Below, one piece after another: positions 26,517 to 34,603 of a DNA stretch of 41,420 nucleotides. This DNA comes from CAZVJA01 sp964626885 (lineage in GTDB: Bacteria > Planctomycetota > Planctomycetia > Planctomycetales > Planctomycetaceae), in the NCBI GenBank assembly GCA_964626885.1, contig CAZVJA010000020.1, forward strand, positions 1 to 41,420, in the 5' to 3' direction. The notes under the pieces were generated by a model. It worked only from the letters and a program-made list of their open reading frames with translations, made no database searches and was not told the DNA's origin. Made by a program: the position numbers and the translations under genes. Every line of letters begins with the position of its first letter. The first letter of the stretch is position 1.

Positions 26517-29087
26517 TCAAAAAGTTTTGGCCATCTGTCGAGCCTGAGGAAGCGACGCGAGGTGGCTTAAGAACCGCGTGTTGCTTCCGGGGATATCCCG
26601 TTCGAGGCGCACGCTCAGGGCAACCGGACGGGAACTCGTTTTCAGGTCTCGCAGATATGAGACAAGTGCTTCCCGCGCTTCAGGAGTGCTGTGGAGCATG
26701 AAATGCACCCACGACCACGATTCCTGATAATCCACCTGCTGCATTTTTGAGAACTCATCGATCCGTTCCAGCCGCTTTAGATCGGGACGCCAGCCATTGC
26801 CGAGCGCCGTGGCCAGGCGGTTGGCATAGTCGGTGTTGACGCGGCCGGGGAGACCGTCTGCCACTTCAAAATACTCGGCAAGCCCTTCGTCGATCCAGAT
26901 CGGGACATTGCGAATCGCCGAATGCAAAAGCCCGTGGGTGTATTCATGGCGCAAGTCTTCCTGAATGTTGTCTCCCCAGAAGGTGTAGACCGCAAGCTCG
27001 GTCGGTGTCCCGACGAAGTACGCTCGCCGCGGTGGGAGCCCAGGATAAGCTGCTTCGAGGTATTGCCGATACATCGTTTCGTTGGAGAAGAGGTAAACGA
27101 CGACTGGATCTTTTTCGAGAGCCAGATCGAGCGAGTTGGCGACATCATTCCGGAGCGCGGTCAGATCACGAATGAGCGGGTGATCTTTCGGAAGCTTGAA
27201 ATCGCTGAGCACGAGAAGTTGCTCGGACTTCAGCGAATGGCGCGACGGAAGCGCGACGATCGATCGGTCGTCGCGAAACACTCTGCACCCGGTTAAGGCA
27301 GCCGCGGCTATGCCCATCGAAGCCGCCAGGAACGCACGCCGGCGCGCTAGGCTTTCGCCCTCGAGCGGAACTTCCTTCGCTTTTCTCGCCAATTCCTCAA
27401 CCTGTCGCCACAGGGGTTTCCAATCGACGGAGAACCGCCGGCCAAGATAGGTCTTCAGGAACCTCAAGCGATGTGTCCGGCGGACAAGTGGAAAACCTGC
27501 GAGACTATTGCTGAGCGTGGCGAGATTGCTCGGCACGTGGGTTCGAGATTCACGAGATCTCAGTCTGGCAGCCTCCAGACCGAGAAACCAGAGGTTCGAA
27601 GCCGTGAAGTTGGATGCCACCAGGATATTCTCGGCAGCCAAAATCGAGTGATCGATGTCGCAACGATGCATGCGCGCGATTTGAGATGCCAGATGCTTCG
27701 TAAACGCTATCAACCAGTTTTCACGAACCGTAGGTCGAACGGCCGGAAGTGAATGTTCGAGAAAATTGGTTAGTGGGAGCACGCCGGGAATCCGCTCCGT
27801 GACGAGAAACTCTTGTATGGCTGCGATCGATTTAGTTTCCACGTGCAATAACGGCAGAGGAGTTGATATCCCACGCCGGAGAAACGCATGCCCCATTTCC
27901 CACGCACGCCGCAGATTCGACCATCTTTTCGAGAGTCGCCGCCAACTTGTCCGACGTGGGTTCATTGATGCACGGATGTAGCAGGCTCTTGTTCCGGTTT
28001 CTGACTGCAGGTCGACGGCGGCAAGTCGTTCGCACGAGGTTCGCCGGCGCCAGAAATGAATTTTCCCGATTTTGAAGAGTCGATCTGGATCGTCACCAAG
28101 ATCATGGATGATCTGAGATCCGAATTCGCGGAGGCTACGCCAACAACTCGGGCCATGTTCCGCAATGACCAGCCTTCGACTCGATCGAAGCCATTTGCGG
28201 TCCCCATTTCGATAGGCTTGCTGCACCGCGATTTGGCAACAGGATTCTACGCGCTTTGCGGCTGCTTTGGCTGAACCCACCGGGGTGCGATCGCCCAGAG
28301 CCTTCCAATACGACTTGAAGAATCGAAAGCGGTCGGCTTGAGTCGAGAACCGATCGAAAAACGTGTGCAACAACGACAGGTTCCGTTCAGAGAAGCTCTG
28401 TCCGATATTCCGCCGATTTGCTATGGCATGCAAATCCACGACCCAAAGTGATAAGGTTTTCGGTCCCTGAACTCGGATCAAAATATTGCCAGGATGAAAA
28501 TCGCAGTGCAGTAGGCCAGCACGATGCAGCTGCCCCGTCAGTTCGCCAAGTTGTCGAGCAAGTTGCTGGCGCAATGCGGGACGAAACCGAAGTTGTGCTT
28601 GGCCTGCGGGGCTCGAAACAAATTCATGCAGTGATTGCGAGTCTTCGATCGCACGTACCGCTAGAAAGCTTTCACCGGTTGTCATTCCCGCACGGTTCCA
28701 TCCAATCGCGACCGGAGTAACAGTCGGGACACCGGCTTCTGCCACACGAATCGCGTTCCGATACTCAGCGATTGCAGCGCAATGCCCGAGGCTGTTGCGC
28801 ACGAGAGTAGTCCACGCCGCGGCTTTATAATGCTTGAGATAAAGCGCCCCAGTCGGGAGTTCGACCCGATAGACAGCACGATGGGGTCCGTCCTTGACGA
28901 CATCCAGAAGACCTGTGCGCTGCCATTCATCAAGCCGGAGACCCTGCTCGTCCACCAGCGATGTCAGGAGTTCTTCCGGACCTTCCCATGTTGTACAACC
29001 GCGGTGCAATGCAATGCAATTCTGCCCGACGATCCCGGACCGGGTCGCCGACTGTTCGCGCGCGGTTCGGGTGAATTGCAGTTCCAT
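26517..29087 (-). CDS. Kinase-pseudokinase fused to Tat/lipoprotein signal and DUF1570-like metallopeptidase
   Basis: 856 residues in one open frame, with four parts. (1) A lipopolysaccharide-kinase (Kdo/WaaP/InaA-like) domain, ~60-290: Lys85 (LYLKHYK), catalytic loop LLHCDFHPGNIL with Asp196 and Asn201, and metal-binding Asp218 (VVDLHAI). (2) A second kinase-like domain, ~330-560, in which the loop reads DHSILAAENIL (Ile482 in place of the catalytic Asp, Asn487 kept) and the DFG-like Asp is Gly503; probably a pseudokinase. (3) An internal signal-like segment ARRRAFLAASMGIAAAALTG-C (~581-601), with twin arginines and a lipobox ending at Cys601. (4) A DUF1570-like peptidase, ~620-856, with HEYTH (His714, Glu715, His718) and DEGLAEYFE downstream supplying the third zinc ligand (Glu734 or Glu738). 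Usually cytoplasmic kinase and exported peptidase would be separate genes; a TTG codon just after GAGG near 27390 could start a separate peptidase. No clear ribosome binding site precedes 29087. Confidence 0.8.
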   Translation of the reverse strand: MELQFTRTAREQSATRSGIVGQNCIALHRGCTTWEGPEELLTSLVDEQGLRLDEWQRTGLLDVVKDGPHRAVYRVELPTGALYLKHYKAAAWTTLVRNSLGHCAAIAEYRNAIRVAEAGVPTVTPVAIGWNRAGMTTGESFLAVRAIEDSQSLHEFVSSPAGQAQLRFRPALRQQLARQLGELTGQLHRAGLLHCDFHPGNILIRVQGPKTLSLWVVDLHAIANRRNIGQSFSERNLSLLHTFFDRFSTQADRFRFFKSYWKALGDRTPVGSAKAAAKRVESCCQIAVQQAYRNGDRKWLRSSRRLVIAEHGPSCWRSLREFGSQIIHDLGDDPDRLFKIGKIHFWRRRTSCERLAAVDLQSETGTRACYIRASMNPRRTSWRRLSKRWSNLRRAWEMGHAFLRRGISTPLPLLHVETKSIAAIQEFLVTERIPGVLPLTNFLEHSLPAVRPTVRENWLIAFTKHLASQIARMHRCDIDHSILAAENILVASNFTASNLWFLGLEAARLRSRESRTHVPSNLATLSNSLAGFPLVRRTHRLRFLKTYLGRRFSVDWKPLWRQVEELARKAKEVPLEGESLARRRAFLAASMGIAAAALTGCRVFRDDRSIVALPSRHSLKSEQLLVLSDFKLPKDHPLIRDLTALRNDVANSLDLALEKDPVVVYLFSNETMYRQYLEAAYPGLPPRRAYFVGTPTELAVYTFWGDNIQEDLRHEYTHGLLHSAIRNVPIWIDEGLAEYFEVADGLPGRVNTDYANRLATALGNGWRPDLKRLERIDEFSKMQQVDYQESWSWVHFMLHSTPEAREALVSYLRDLKTSSRPVALSVRLERDIPGSNTRFLSHLASLPQARQMAKTF

Positions 29088-29122
29088 GAGAATTGTCGCG
29101 TGTCAGCGTGGGATCGCGGCGT

Positions 29123-29443
29123 TCAATCGAGATGGGAATCGAGCTTGTCTTTGCTCGCACTGCCGAATTTCTTGAGTGTGTCACGAAGAATCTCGCTAGT
29201 GGCGGGAGCGACGACGAGGTCACTCCGACCGTGGGCGACTAAAGCTGCGGCCAGAGGAGCATGCTTTTCCCATTCAGCCCCTTTCCACTCACGAATGTCG
29301 CAGTAGGGATCAGTCAGGGAGTTCGCAGGCTTGGGAATGAGAATAAACCCCTCTTGGGCGCGGACAACGTGATAGTTGTATAAGAAGAAAACCGAACCCG
29401 ATCCAAGAATCAATCCAATAAAAAAACCTGCAAACCTGCGCAT
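29123..29443 (-). CDS. Small membrane-anchored protein of unknown function
   Basis: 106 residues. The ATG at 29443 (MRRFAGFFIGLILG) is preferred to the one at 29452 because AAGGA lies at normal spacing only from the former. One N-terminal transmembrane helix (~4-24) is followed by a soluble domain with VVRAQEGFILIPKP, YCDIREWKGAEWEKH and GRSDLVVAP. I associate this pattern with a conserved planctomycete protein of unknown function, from memory only. It sits 35 bp upstream of the kinase fusion gene on the same strand and may be co-transcribed with it. Confidence 0.65.
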   Translation of the reverse strand: MRRFAGFFIGLILGSGSVFFLYNYHVVRAQEGFILIPKPANSLTDPYCDIREWKGAEWEKHAPLAAALVAHGRSDLVVAPATSEILRDTLKKFGSASKDKLDSHLD

Positions 29444-29527
29444 CGGGAACATCCTTGTGACGCGATTTCACGGAAGGGAAAACGGGGCGGGATGATCTCA
29501 AAAACCCTGTTTCTGAGCAAGATGGGA

Positions 29528-30535
29528 TCAGCCTGAAATCAGCCCGGAATAGAGCCGATCCCCCACTTCCATTGAGTGGCCGTGCAGGAACTCGGCGGCG
29601 GTCATCCCCCGCTTGCCTTCAGGACGGATTTGCATGATTTCCAGGGTTCCACGCCCGGTCTGAACCACCAGCTGCCTCCCATCCGCGACGACGACCGTTC
29701 CCGGTTGCGGCACGTCCGAAGCACCCAGCGGTGAGTCGCACAGGTCCGCTGATGCACTGACCTCTACATTCGGAGCAACCTCCAAAAGGATCAGGCGGAG
29801 TGGGGTGCTGCCGGTGCGTTCAAGAAACGTATAAGCCATCGGCCAGGGTTGGAGGCCGCGCACCTGCCATTCGATCTCTTCCGCCGGGCGAGACCAGTCG
29901 ATTGCTCCTTCGTCCTTTTGAATTCGTGGTGCCCGCGTGACCAGGGAAGGATCTTGTACGAGCAGTTTCGTCGTCCCGGACTCGATCTCGTCAATCACCC
30001 GCAAAGTGAGGGGAACCGCGAGTTCCGCCAGCCGCGTTTCCAATTCTCCCGCGGTTTCCTTCGGGCCGATGCGAAGCTTCTCGACGCCCAATATCGGCCC
30101 GGCATCGAGCTTGGGCTCAATTCGAAAGATCGTCACGCCGGTTTCCGCATCGCCGCAGAGAATCGAGTATTGGACCGGCGCGGCGCCGCGATGTCTGGGC
30201 AGCAAGGATGCGTGGAGATTGATCGCACTGAGACGGGGGATCTCTAACAGTTCCGCCGACAGGATCTGCCCATAAGCCGCGACAACGCACAGATCTGGCT
30301 GAAGAGAACGGAGGTCGGCGATTGACTCAGGGACATTCACCTTCTGCGGCTGGAAGACGGGAATGCCGTGCTTGAGAGCGGTTTCCTTCATCGGGTGCGG
30401 GTGGTGATGATGCCCACGCCCGGTGCGATCCGGCTGTGTAAATAGCGCGACGACTTCGTGTCGGCTTTCGAGGAGTGCGAGGAAAGTCGGCAATGCGAAC
30501 TCGCCGGTTCCCATCATCACGAGTCGGAGTGGCAC
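29528..30535 (-). CDS. fmt: Methionyl-tRNA formyltransferase
   Basis: 335 residues, with a GTG start at 30535. The N-terminal formyltransferase domain contains the catalytic motif NLHASLLPRHRGAAP, with Asn106 and His108, and Asp144 (KLDAGPIL), at the same numbers as in E. coli Fmt. A C-terminal OB-like tRNA-binding domain follows (~210-325). It transfers a formyl group from 10-formyltetrahydrofolate to initiator Met-tRNA. The def gene lies 59 bp upstream on the same strand, the usual def-fmt pair. Odd point: the loop that is normally Lys/Arg-rich (GRGKK-type) reads GRGHHHHPHPMKE (residues 39-51). Confidence 0.95.
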   Translation of the reverse strand: MPLRLVMMGTGEFALPTFLALLESRHEVVALFTQPDRTGRGHHHHPHPMKETALKHGIPVFQPQKVNVPESIADLRSLQPDLCVVAAYGQILSAELLEIPRLSAINLHASLLPRHRGAAPVQYSILCGDAETGVTIFRIEPKLDAGPILGVEKLRIGPKETAGELETRLAELAVPLTLRVIDEIESGTTKLLVQDPSLVTRAPRIQKDEGAIDWSRPAEEIEWQVRGLQPWPMAYTFLERTGSTPLRLILLEVAPNVEVSASADLCDSPLGASDVPQPGTVVVADGRQLVVQTGRGTLEIMQIRPEGKRGMTAAEFLHGHSMEVGDRLYSGLISG

Positions 30536-30594
30536 GCGAGAAGGCCTTGTGGATGGGTGATAGGCCGATCGTAGATGCCGGCCGTGTTACGTGC

Positions 30595-31170
30595 TCAAAC
30601 GTGTTCGAGATCGCGGAGTTGTTTCCGAATTTCTTCGTCGGGAGGGAACTCGCCACTTCCCTGCTGGCGACGAAACAGACTTTCAAAGTCGGTAATTCGT
30701 GGTTCCAGCTCCCTTCGGGCGGCGTCGCTCATGCGATCGGTGAACAGCACGCCGTCGAGGTGGTCCGTCTCGTGTTGAATGACACGGGCCGGAAGATCAT
30801 CGAGCGTCATTTCAAAACCCCGACCGTCGAGATCGAAGGCGTCGACGACAATTTCCTCGGCGCGTCGCACGGGACCGTACAGCTCGGGGAGGCTCAAGCA
30901 GCCTTCTTCCGATTCCGCGCTCCCTTTGCGCTGAGTGATTTCCGGATTGATAAAAACATGTTCTTCGTCCTTCTCCGCCGGATCACCAGTGATGTTTACC
31001 ACGAACAGCCGGTACGGAAGGGCCACCTGATTCGCCGCCAGTCCGATCCCCTTGTGCCGATACATCAGTTCGAACATCTGACGAACTGTCGTACGCAGTT
31101 CGGCGTCAATTCGCGTCACAGGTTTCGATTTCCAGCGGAGGGCCGGATGAGGGTAAAGAACGACTTGCAT
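30595..31170 (-). CDS. def: Peptide deformylase
   Basis: 191 residues with all three family motifs: GIGLAANQV (motif 1), EGCLSLP with metal ligand Cys91 (motif 2), and QHETDHLDG with ligands His133 and His137 and catalytic Glu134 (motif 3). It removes the N-formyl group from nascent proteins and is a Fe2+/Zn2+ enzyme. The C-terminus is extended by ~25 mostly charged residues (RRQQGSGEFPPDEEIRKQLR) beyond the core. First gene of the def-fmt pair. The large plus-strand frame across it is a shadow. Confidence 0.95.
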   Translation of the reverse strand: MQVVLYPHPALRWKSKPVTRIDAELRTTVRQMFELMYRHKGIGLAANQVALPYRLFVVNITGDPAEKDEEHVFINPEITQRKGSAESEEGCLSLPELYGPVRRAEEIVVDAFDLDGRGFEMTLDDLPARVIQHETDHLDGVLFTDRMSDAARRELEPRITDFESLFRRQQGSGEFPPDEEIRKQLRDLEHV

Positions 31171-31571
31171 AGAGCCTAAAATCGCGATTGAAACATGAAG
31201 ACGGGCATGTCAATGCGATTATAGGCCGGTGGACCCTCTTGGTCGAGTGACGCGCGCGACGTGCTTGTTCCCATCATACGGGGCTGAGGTCAGGTCCAAG
31301 TTGTAGCTTGAGCATGACCGGATGCGTTGAAATCGCCCCGGATCGGACCGGGGCGCGTTCAAGGGCAGATATACCGTTCAATACAGGCGAGTCCCGATGT
31401 GCTCGTTTTCTATCCAACTTTTTGGGCGACTCGGCCGGCTCCCTGGCCCAGGGAACCGAACCTTGAGCGGATACGCCGGCCAGCGCGCGACATCCCTGTT
31501 GGAACCCCTCATGTGACAGAGGTATCCCGCTCAAGCATCCTCACCACGGTCGATTCGAGGTGATGATGATC
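31171..31571. other. 401-bp intergenic region with one strong hairpin
   Basis: Between the def start and the stop of a small lipoprotein gene. The only clear structure is an inverted repeat: core CGCCCCGG (31334-31341) and CCGGGGCG (31348-31355) with a 6-nt loop, extended by outer arms TTGAA (31327-31331) and TTCAA (31358-31362). It has no T run on either strand. It could terminate the lipoprotein transcript or form part of the def leader. No convincing ORF seen. Confidence 0.5.
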
Positions 31572-31871
31572 TCAGAACGTCGGCAGCGGATCGAGAGGAC
31601 CGGCCATCGCGGTTTGGGCGAAGGTCGTCGGAGCTGCGGCAATCATGTTCGAACTCGGTGCCGGGGCGGCTGTAAACTGTGACGGGTTCACTCCGTTGTA
31701 GAAGCCGGTTTGAGGAACGACAGCCGGGTAACCTGGGCTGCAAGCACCGCTCGAGCAGCCGCCGCCGTAACCGGCATATCCACAAGCACTGCCACAGGGA
31801 TTCAAACAACAACATCCGGTTGCGCTGATTGCCAGCGAAACTCCGATCAGGAGCATTGCAAAACTCTTCAT
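31572..31871 (-). CDS. Small cysteine/glycine-rich lipoprotein
   Basis: 99 residues, started at 31871 (MKSFAMLLIGVSLAI), where AGGA lies ~9 nt upstream; the longer frame to 31925 adds a stretch with no signal character. The lipobox ISATGC ends at a cysteine run (CCCLNPC), then a Cys/Gly/Tyr-rich segment CGYAGYGGGCSSGAC and an Ala/Pro-rich tail. It is predicted to be a lipid-anchored envelope protein. No domain is recognised; small lipoproteins of this kind are frequent in planctomycetes, by general impression. Confidence 0.7.
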   Translation of the reverse strand: MKSFAMLLIGVSLAISATGCCCLNPCGSACGYAGYGGGCSSGACSPGYPAVVPQTGFYNGVNPSQFTAAPAPSSNMIAAAPTTFAQTAMAGPLDPLPTF

Positions 31872-31967
31872 GAGGGATTTCCTTTCCATTAGGGAACGAA
31901 AGGGAATGGGGTCTACGGGATTCAAACTCTACAAACAACTTCACTCCCGACCTGGATCACCTCCAGA

Positions 31968-32975
31968 TCAGGCCGAGCGAAGCGGGGACTTCGCTTGATT
32001 TCTTGTGTGAGGCAGGGGCTCCGTCCAGATGGGGGCAAAGCCGGCCGGATGTCGGTTATGTTCCTGTTGGAAGACCAGTCCGTCCGCACGAACGGTCATT
32101 TGTCCTTGCTGCAAAGGAAAAGATGCCAGATGCTTTCCCCGCCATAGTTCGAGCATCGGGGGAAAATTCCCAAAGAGATCATCACAGTCGAGATGGATCG
32201 TATTTCCTCGGCAATGGGCTCGAAAACTGATGGCCGCGCGCTGCTGCCACCAGGTTGCAAATTGTTCAAATGTTGTCCGCCACAACAGTGGGAGCCGTTG
32301 AGAATCAAAGGGTTCATCGCCTTCAAAAGCCGGTCCGTCACCGCTGATGACCATCGGTAGACCCTGTGCATATCGCCTGCGAACCCACGACTCGATATCA
32401 CTGTTTGATGTTGTATCTCCAGCTACAGTCGCACTTTCCGACGGTCGATCGAGAACATGGTTTGACTCTGCAAGCCCCCAGGATGCGACCGGGATCGTTT
32501 CCGCGAAATGTGCTGGAAGCGATTCAAATGCACTCGCCAACCGAGATAAACTTATCGAAGCACCTTTTGTTCCAAAGCATGCCGCAGACTGGAAAGGGAA
32601 GGGGTAGTCGGCGAGACGGAGCCACAGGCCGCCTGCCCGTTCGATCTTCACTTTGAGCAGTTCGAGCATTCGCGATCGAGCTTGCCGTTCGTTGCGAGCG
32701 TTGTTCGAGCCGACCGGTCCCCGTTCCCACACTGCCGAGGTGTCGACGAGACGCACTCCGCGTTCCTGAAATCTCCGCACATCGCGCGCGGTTTGTAAAT
32801 TGCGAGAATCATAAAGCACCAATTGTGCGGCCGAATTTCCGCCGGAAAGCATTCGTGACTGCGGTGAATTGACTGGCACCACGGGTACTCCCGCAAGGTG
32901 CAGCCAATCGCTCAAGACCTGGGGAAGGCCTATAGCTAATAACGGAAGTTCGTGCACTCGGCGGGGTGACGACAT
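31968..32975 (-). CDS. Protein of unknown function, possibly a degenerate polysaccharide-deacetylase relative
   Basis: 335 residues from an ATG at 32975; a TTG at 32993 is the alternative, and neither has a good ribosome binding site. The first half looks like an alpha/beta domain (LPLLAIGLPQVLSDWLHLAG, then VLYDSRN and GVRLVDTSAVWERG). The middle has LWLRLADYPFPFQSAACFG, which reminds me of the segment preceding the NodB-like domain in some planctomycete polysaccharide deacetylases, but the expected metal-binding D and H-x-x-x-H motifs are not seen. The C-terminal part is Trp-rich. Low certainty on any function; the reading frame itself looks real. Confidence 0.5.
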   Translation of the reverse strand: MSSPRRVHELPLLAIGLPQVLSDWLHLAGVPVVPVNSPQSRMLSGGNSAAQLVLYDSRNLQTARDVRRFQERGVRLVDTSAVWERGPVGSNNARNERQARSRMLELLKVKIERAGGLWLRLADYPFPFQSAACFGTKGASISLSRLASAFESLPAHFAETIPVASWGLAESNHVLDRPSESATVAGDTTSNSDIESWVRRRYAQGLPMVISGDGPAFEGDEPFDSQRLPLLWRTTFEQFATWWQQRAAISFRAHCRGNTIHLDCDDLFGNFPPMLELWRGKHLASFPLQQGQMTVRADGLVFQQEHNRHPAGFAPIWTEPLPHTRNQAKSPLRSA

Positions 32976-33474
32976 AAACTTTTGGGTCGACAACGTATTG
33001 CGGGAAGTCAGACGACTGAAGCCACGAAAGGCTGCTGTCGTTATTCAGTAAACGATCTTTAGAGAAATGAATTCAGGCTGACGTCGAGTCCAGCACCAGG
33101 AGCCTCTCCCAGAGGAACTCCTGGCCTCTCACAAGAAATCTTGGGTCCGATTTCTCGCGGTGAAATAAGGCGGCAGTAAGAAAGGATTTCGAGTGAAGAA
33201 ACGTCTAGGTGAAGAAAAGCGAGTGAAATGTGGGCGATTCTTTCATCGCCGTGCCGAATGGCGGGCGGAACGATAGGGACTTCACGGAATTCCGTCAACA
33301 GGACTTCGTCTCAGCCAATTCGAGCGGTTCAATTCACGGGAATACGAGGAACCAAAACCCGAAAAGCCATGAGCGCAAACGATTGTCTTCGTAAGAGTAC
33401 TGGCTAGAAATCGATACTCAGATCTTGACATTCTGGGCTCAGCGGCGCACACTAACCGGCGCGAATATCATCCG

Positions 33475-33572
33475 GCGTGCCAAGCTGGGCAATTTTCGCG
33501 GGCTGGATTATTGACAACCCGAGGCACGCGGAACATGCTCCCATCGAGCGTCCGGCTCGATGGGAGTTTTTT
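33475..33572 (+). ncRNA. Candidate small RNA or attenuator leader
   Basis: A plus-strand intrinsic terminator with no coding gene before it marks the end of a short transcript. Just upstream, GCGTGCC (33475-33481) can pair with GGCACGC (33523-33529). A TTGACA at 33425-33430 could be a -35 box, but the -10 box is poor. The transcript would be roughly 100-120 nt. Its location ~60 bp before the receiver-HATPase ORF fits either an independent sRNA or a leader controlling readthrough into that gene. No known riboswitch or tRNA pattern recognised. Confidence 0.4.
33538..33572 (+). terminator. Orphan intrinsic terminator
   Basis: A perfect 12-bp stem, CTCCCATCGAGC (33538-33549) and GCTCGATGGGAG (33555-33566), with a 5-nt loop, followed by six T (33567-33572). 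No plus-strand protein gene precedes it in the 500 bp upstream. Confidence 0.9.
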
Positions 33573-33630
33573 ATTCGGGGCGCGATTTTTCCCAGTCTAC
33601 CTAGCCACCACAACTATTTTGAGGTGGTCC

Positions 33631-34548
33631 ATGCCCTATATTCTCGTCGTCGATGACTCCACTGTCGATCGTCGCCTTGTGACGGGATTACTCGAGAAAC
33701 AAGAAGGCTGGGAGGTTCGCTCAGCGGCCGATGGTGCCGAGGCACTGTCGCTGGTTGCTGAGAGGTCGCCGGATATCGTCGTCTCCGACCTTGTGATGCC
33801 GGGAATGGACGGGCTGGAACTCGTCGGGGCGGTGAAGGAAGAATTCCCTCTGGTTCCCATTGTGGTGCTTACCGGGCGGGGAAGCGAAGAGATTGCCCTG
33901 CGGGCATTGAAATCGGGAGCGGTTGGGTATGTGCCCAAGAAGATGTTGGCGCGAGAGCTTCCCGAGATACTCACTCGCATCCTCGACGCATCACACGAAG
34001 ATCGCACACTCGCGAGGTTGATGCATCGGATGACGCGCAACGAGGCGACTTTTGAGCTTCATAACGACCCGGCACTCGTCATCTCACTGGTGACTTATCT
34101 TCAACAGATGATTCGCTCCCTTCCGCTGGCCGATGAAACCGACCGTCTGCGAGTACGGTTAGCCATTGAAGAAGCGCTCTTAAACGCACTCTATCACGGT
34201 AATCTTGGATTCAAATCCGAATTGGACGAGTTGGAGCCGGAGGAGAAGGAAAAAGCTGTTTTGGCCCGCATGGCTGAGGCACCTTTCCGCGATAGGCGAA
34301 TTTACATTACATCCTGCATCAATCGCTCACAGGGGGTCTTCACGATTCGCGATGAGGGGGCCGGCTTCGATCCTTCCTATTTTTTCAAAACGACACCTTC
34401 GATCGATCTGGACCACTCCTTCGGTCGAGGCCTGCTCTTGATGCAAGCCTTTATGGACGAGGTACGCTATAATTCCAGCGGGAACGAGGTGACGCTCGTC
34501 AAGCGTAGCGGCGCGCAAACGTATGAACCTGAAGAGGGCAACCGCTGA
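33631..34548 (+). CDS. Receiver domain fused to anti-sigma-type HATPase
   Basis: 305 residues, starting at 33631 with GAGGTGG just upstream; the longer frame to 33511 runs through the terminator hairpin and is rejected. Residues 1-120 form a response-regulator receiver: acidic Asp8-Asp9, phospho-acceptor Asp53 (VVSDLVMPGMDG), Thr81 and Lys103. Residues ~140-300 are a GHKL/HATPase_c_2 domain like RsbW: N-box RLAIEEALLNALYHGNLG (Glu181, Asn185), G1 box DEGAGFDP and G2 box GRGLLLMQAFMDEV. There is no dimerisation/phospho-acceptor helix, so this is not a histidine kinase. It probably binds ATP and controls a partner (anti-sigma-like or protein-serine-kinase-like) when the receiver is phosphorylated. 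No cognate kinase, sigma factor or antagonist lies nearby. Confidence 0.85.
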   Translation: MPYILVVDDSTVDRRLVTGLLEKQEGWEVRSAADGAEALSLVAERSPDIVVSDLVMPGMDGLELVGAVKEEFPLVPIVVLTGRGSEEIALRALKSGAVGYVPKKMLARELPEILTRILDASHEDRTLARLMHRMTRNEATFELHNDPALVISLVTYLQQMIRSLPLADETDRLRVRLAIEEALLNALYHGNLGFKSELDELEPEEKEKAVLARMAEAPFRDRRIYITSCINRSQGVFTIRDEGAGFDPSYFFKTTPSIDLDHSFGRGLLLMQAFMDEVRYNSSGNEVTLVKRSGAQTYEPEEGNR

Positions 34549-34562
34549 GACGGCATCGTCTC
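34547..34562. terminator. Small dyad between convergent genes
   Basis: GAGACG (34547-34552) and CGTCTC (34557-34562) with a 4-nt loop, overlapping the stop codon of the receiver-HATPase gene and lying 41 bp before the stop of the convergent mqnP. The stem is only 6 bp with no T run; position is the main argument for a terminator. Confidence 0.35.
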
Positions 34563-34603
34563 TTGGCCGGGCCAATTACAGCGCAAATTACGCGGTTGAA
34601 TGT

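Larger units (their letters stand above)
32976..33630. other. 655-bp region with no confident protein gene
   Basis: Between the unknown minus-strand gene and the plus-strand receiver-HATPase gene. A 79-codon minus-strand frame (33059-33298, TTG start, no ribosome binding site) is too weak to call. A 12-bp palindrome ACGGAATTCCGT lies at 33284-33295. The last ~160 bp hold a structured element and an intrinsic terminator, listed separately. Confidence 0.5.

Noticed and set aside
27538..27560. GGTTCGAGATTC-like tRNA T-arm sequence
   Set aside because: It lies inside the kinase fusion gene, and no acceptor stem or anticodon arm can be paired around it.
30475..31179. 234-codon plus-strand open frame
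   Set aside because: It is the shadow of def, whose three catalytic motifs are unambiguous on the minus strand.
33059..33298. 79-codon minus-strand frame beginning with TTG
   Set aside because: The product looks somewhat protein-like, but there is no ribosome binding site and no recognised family.
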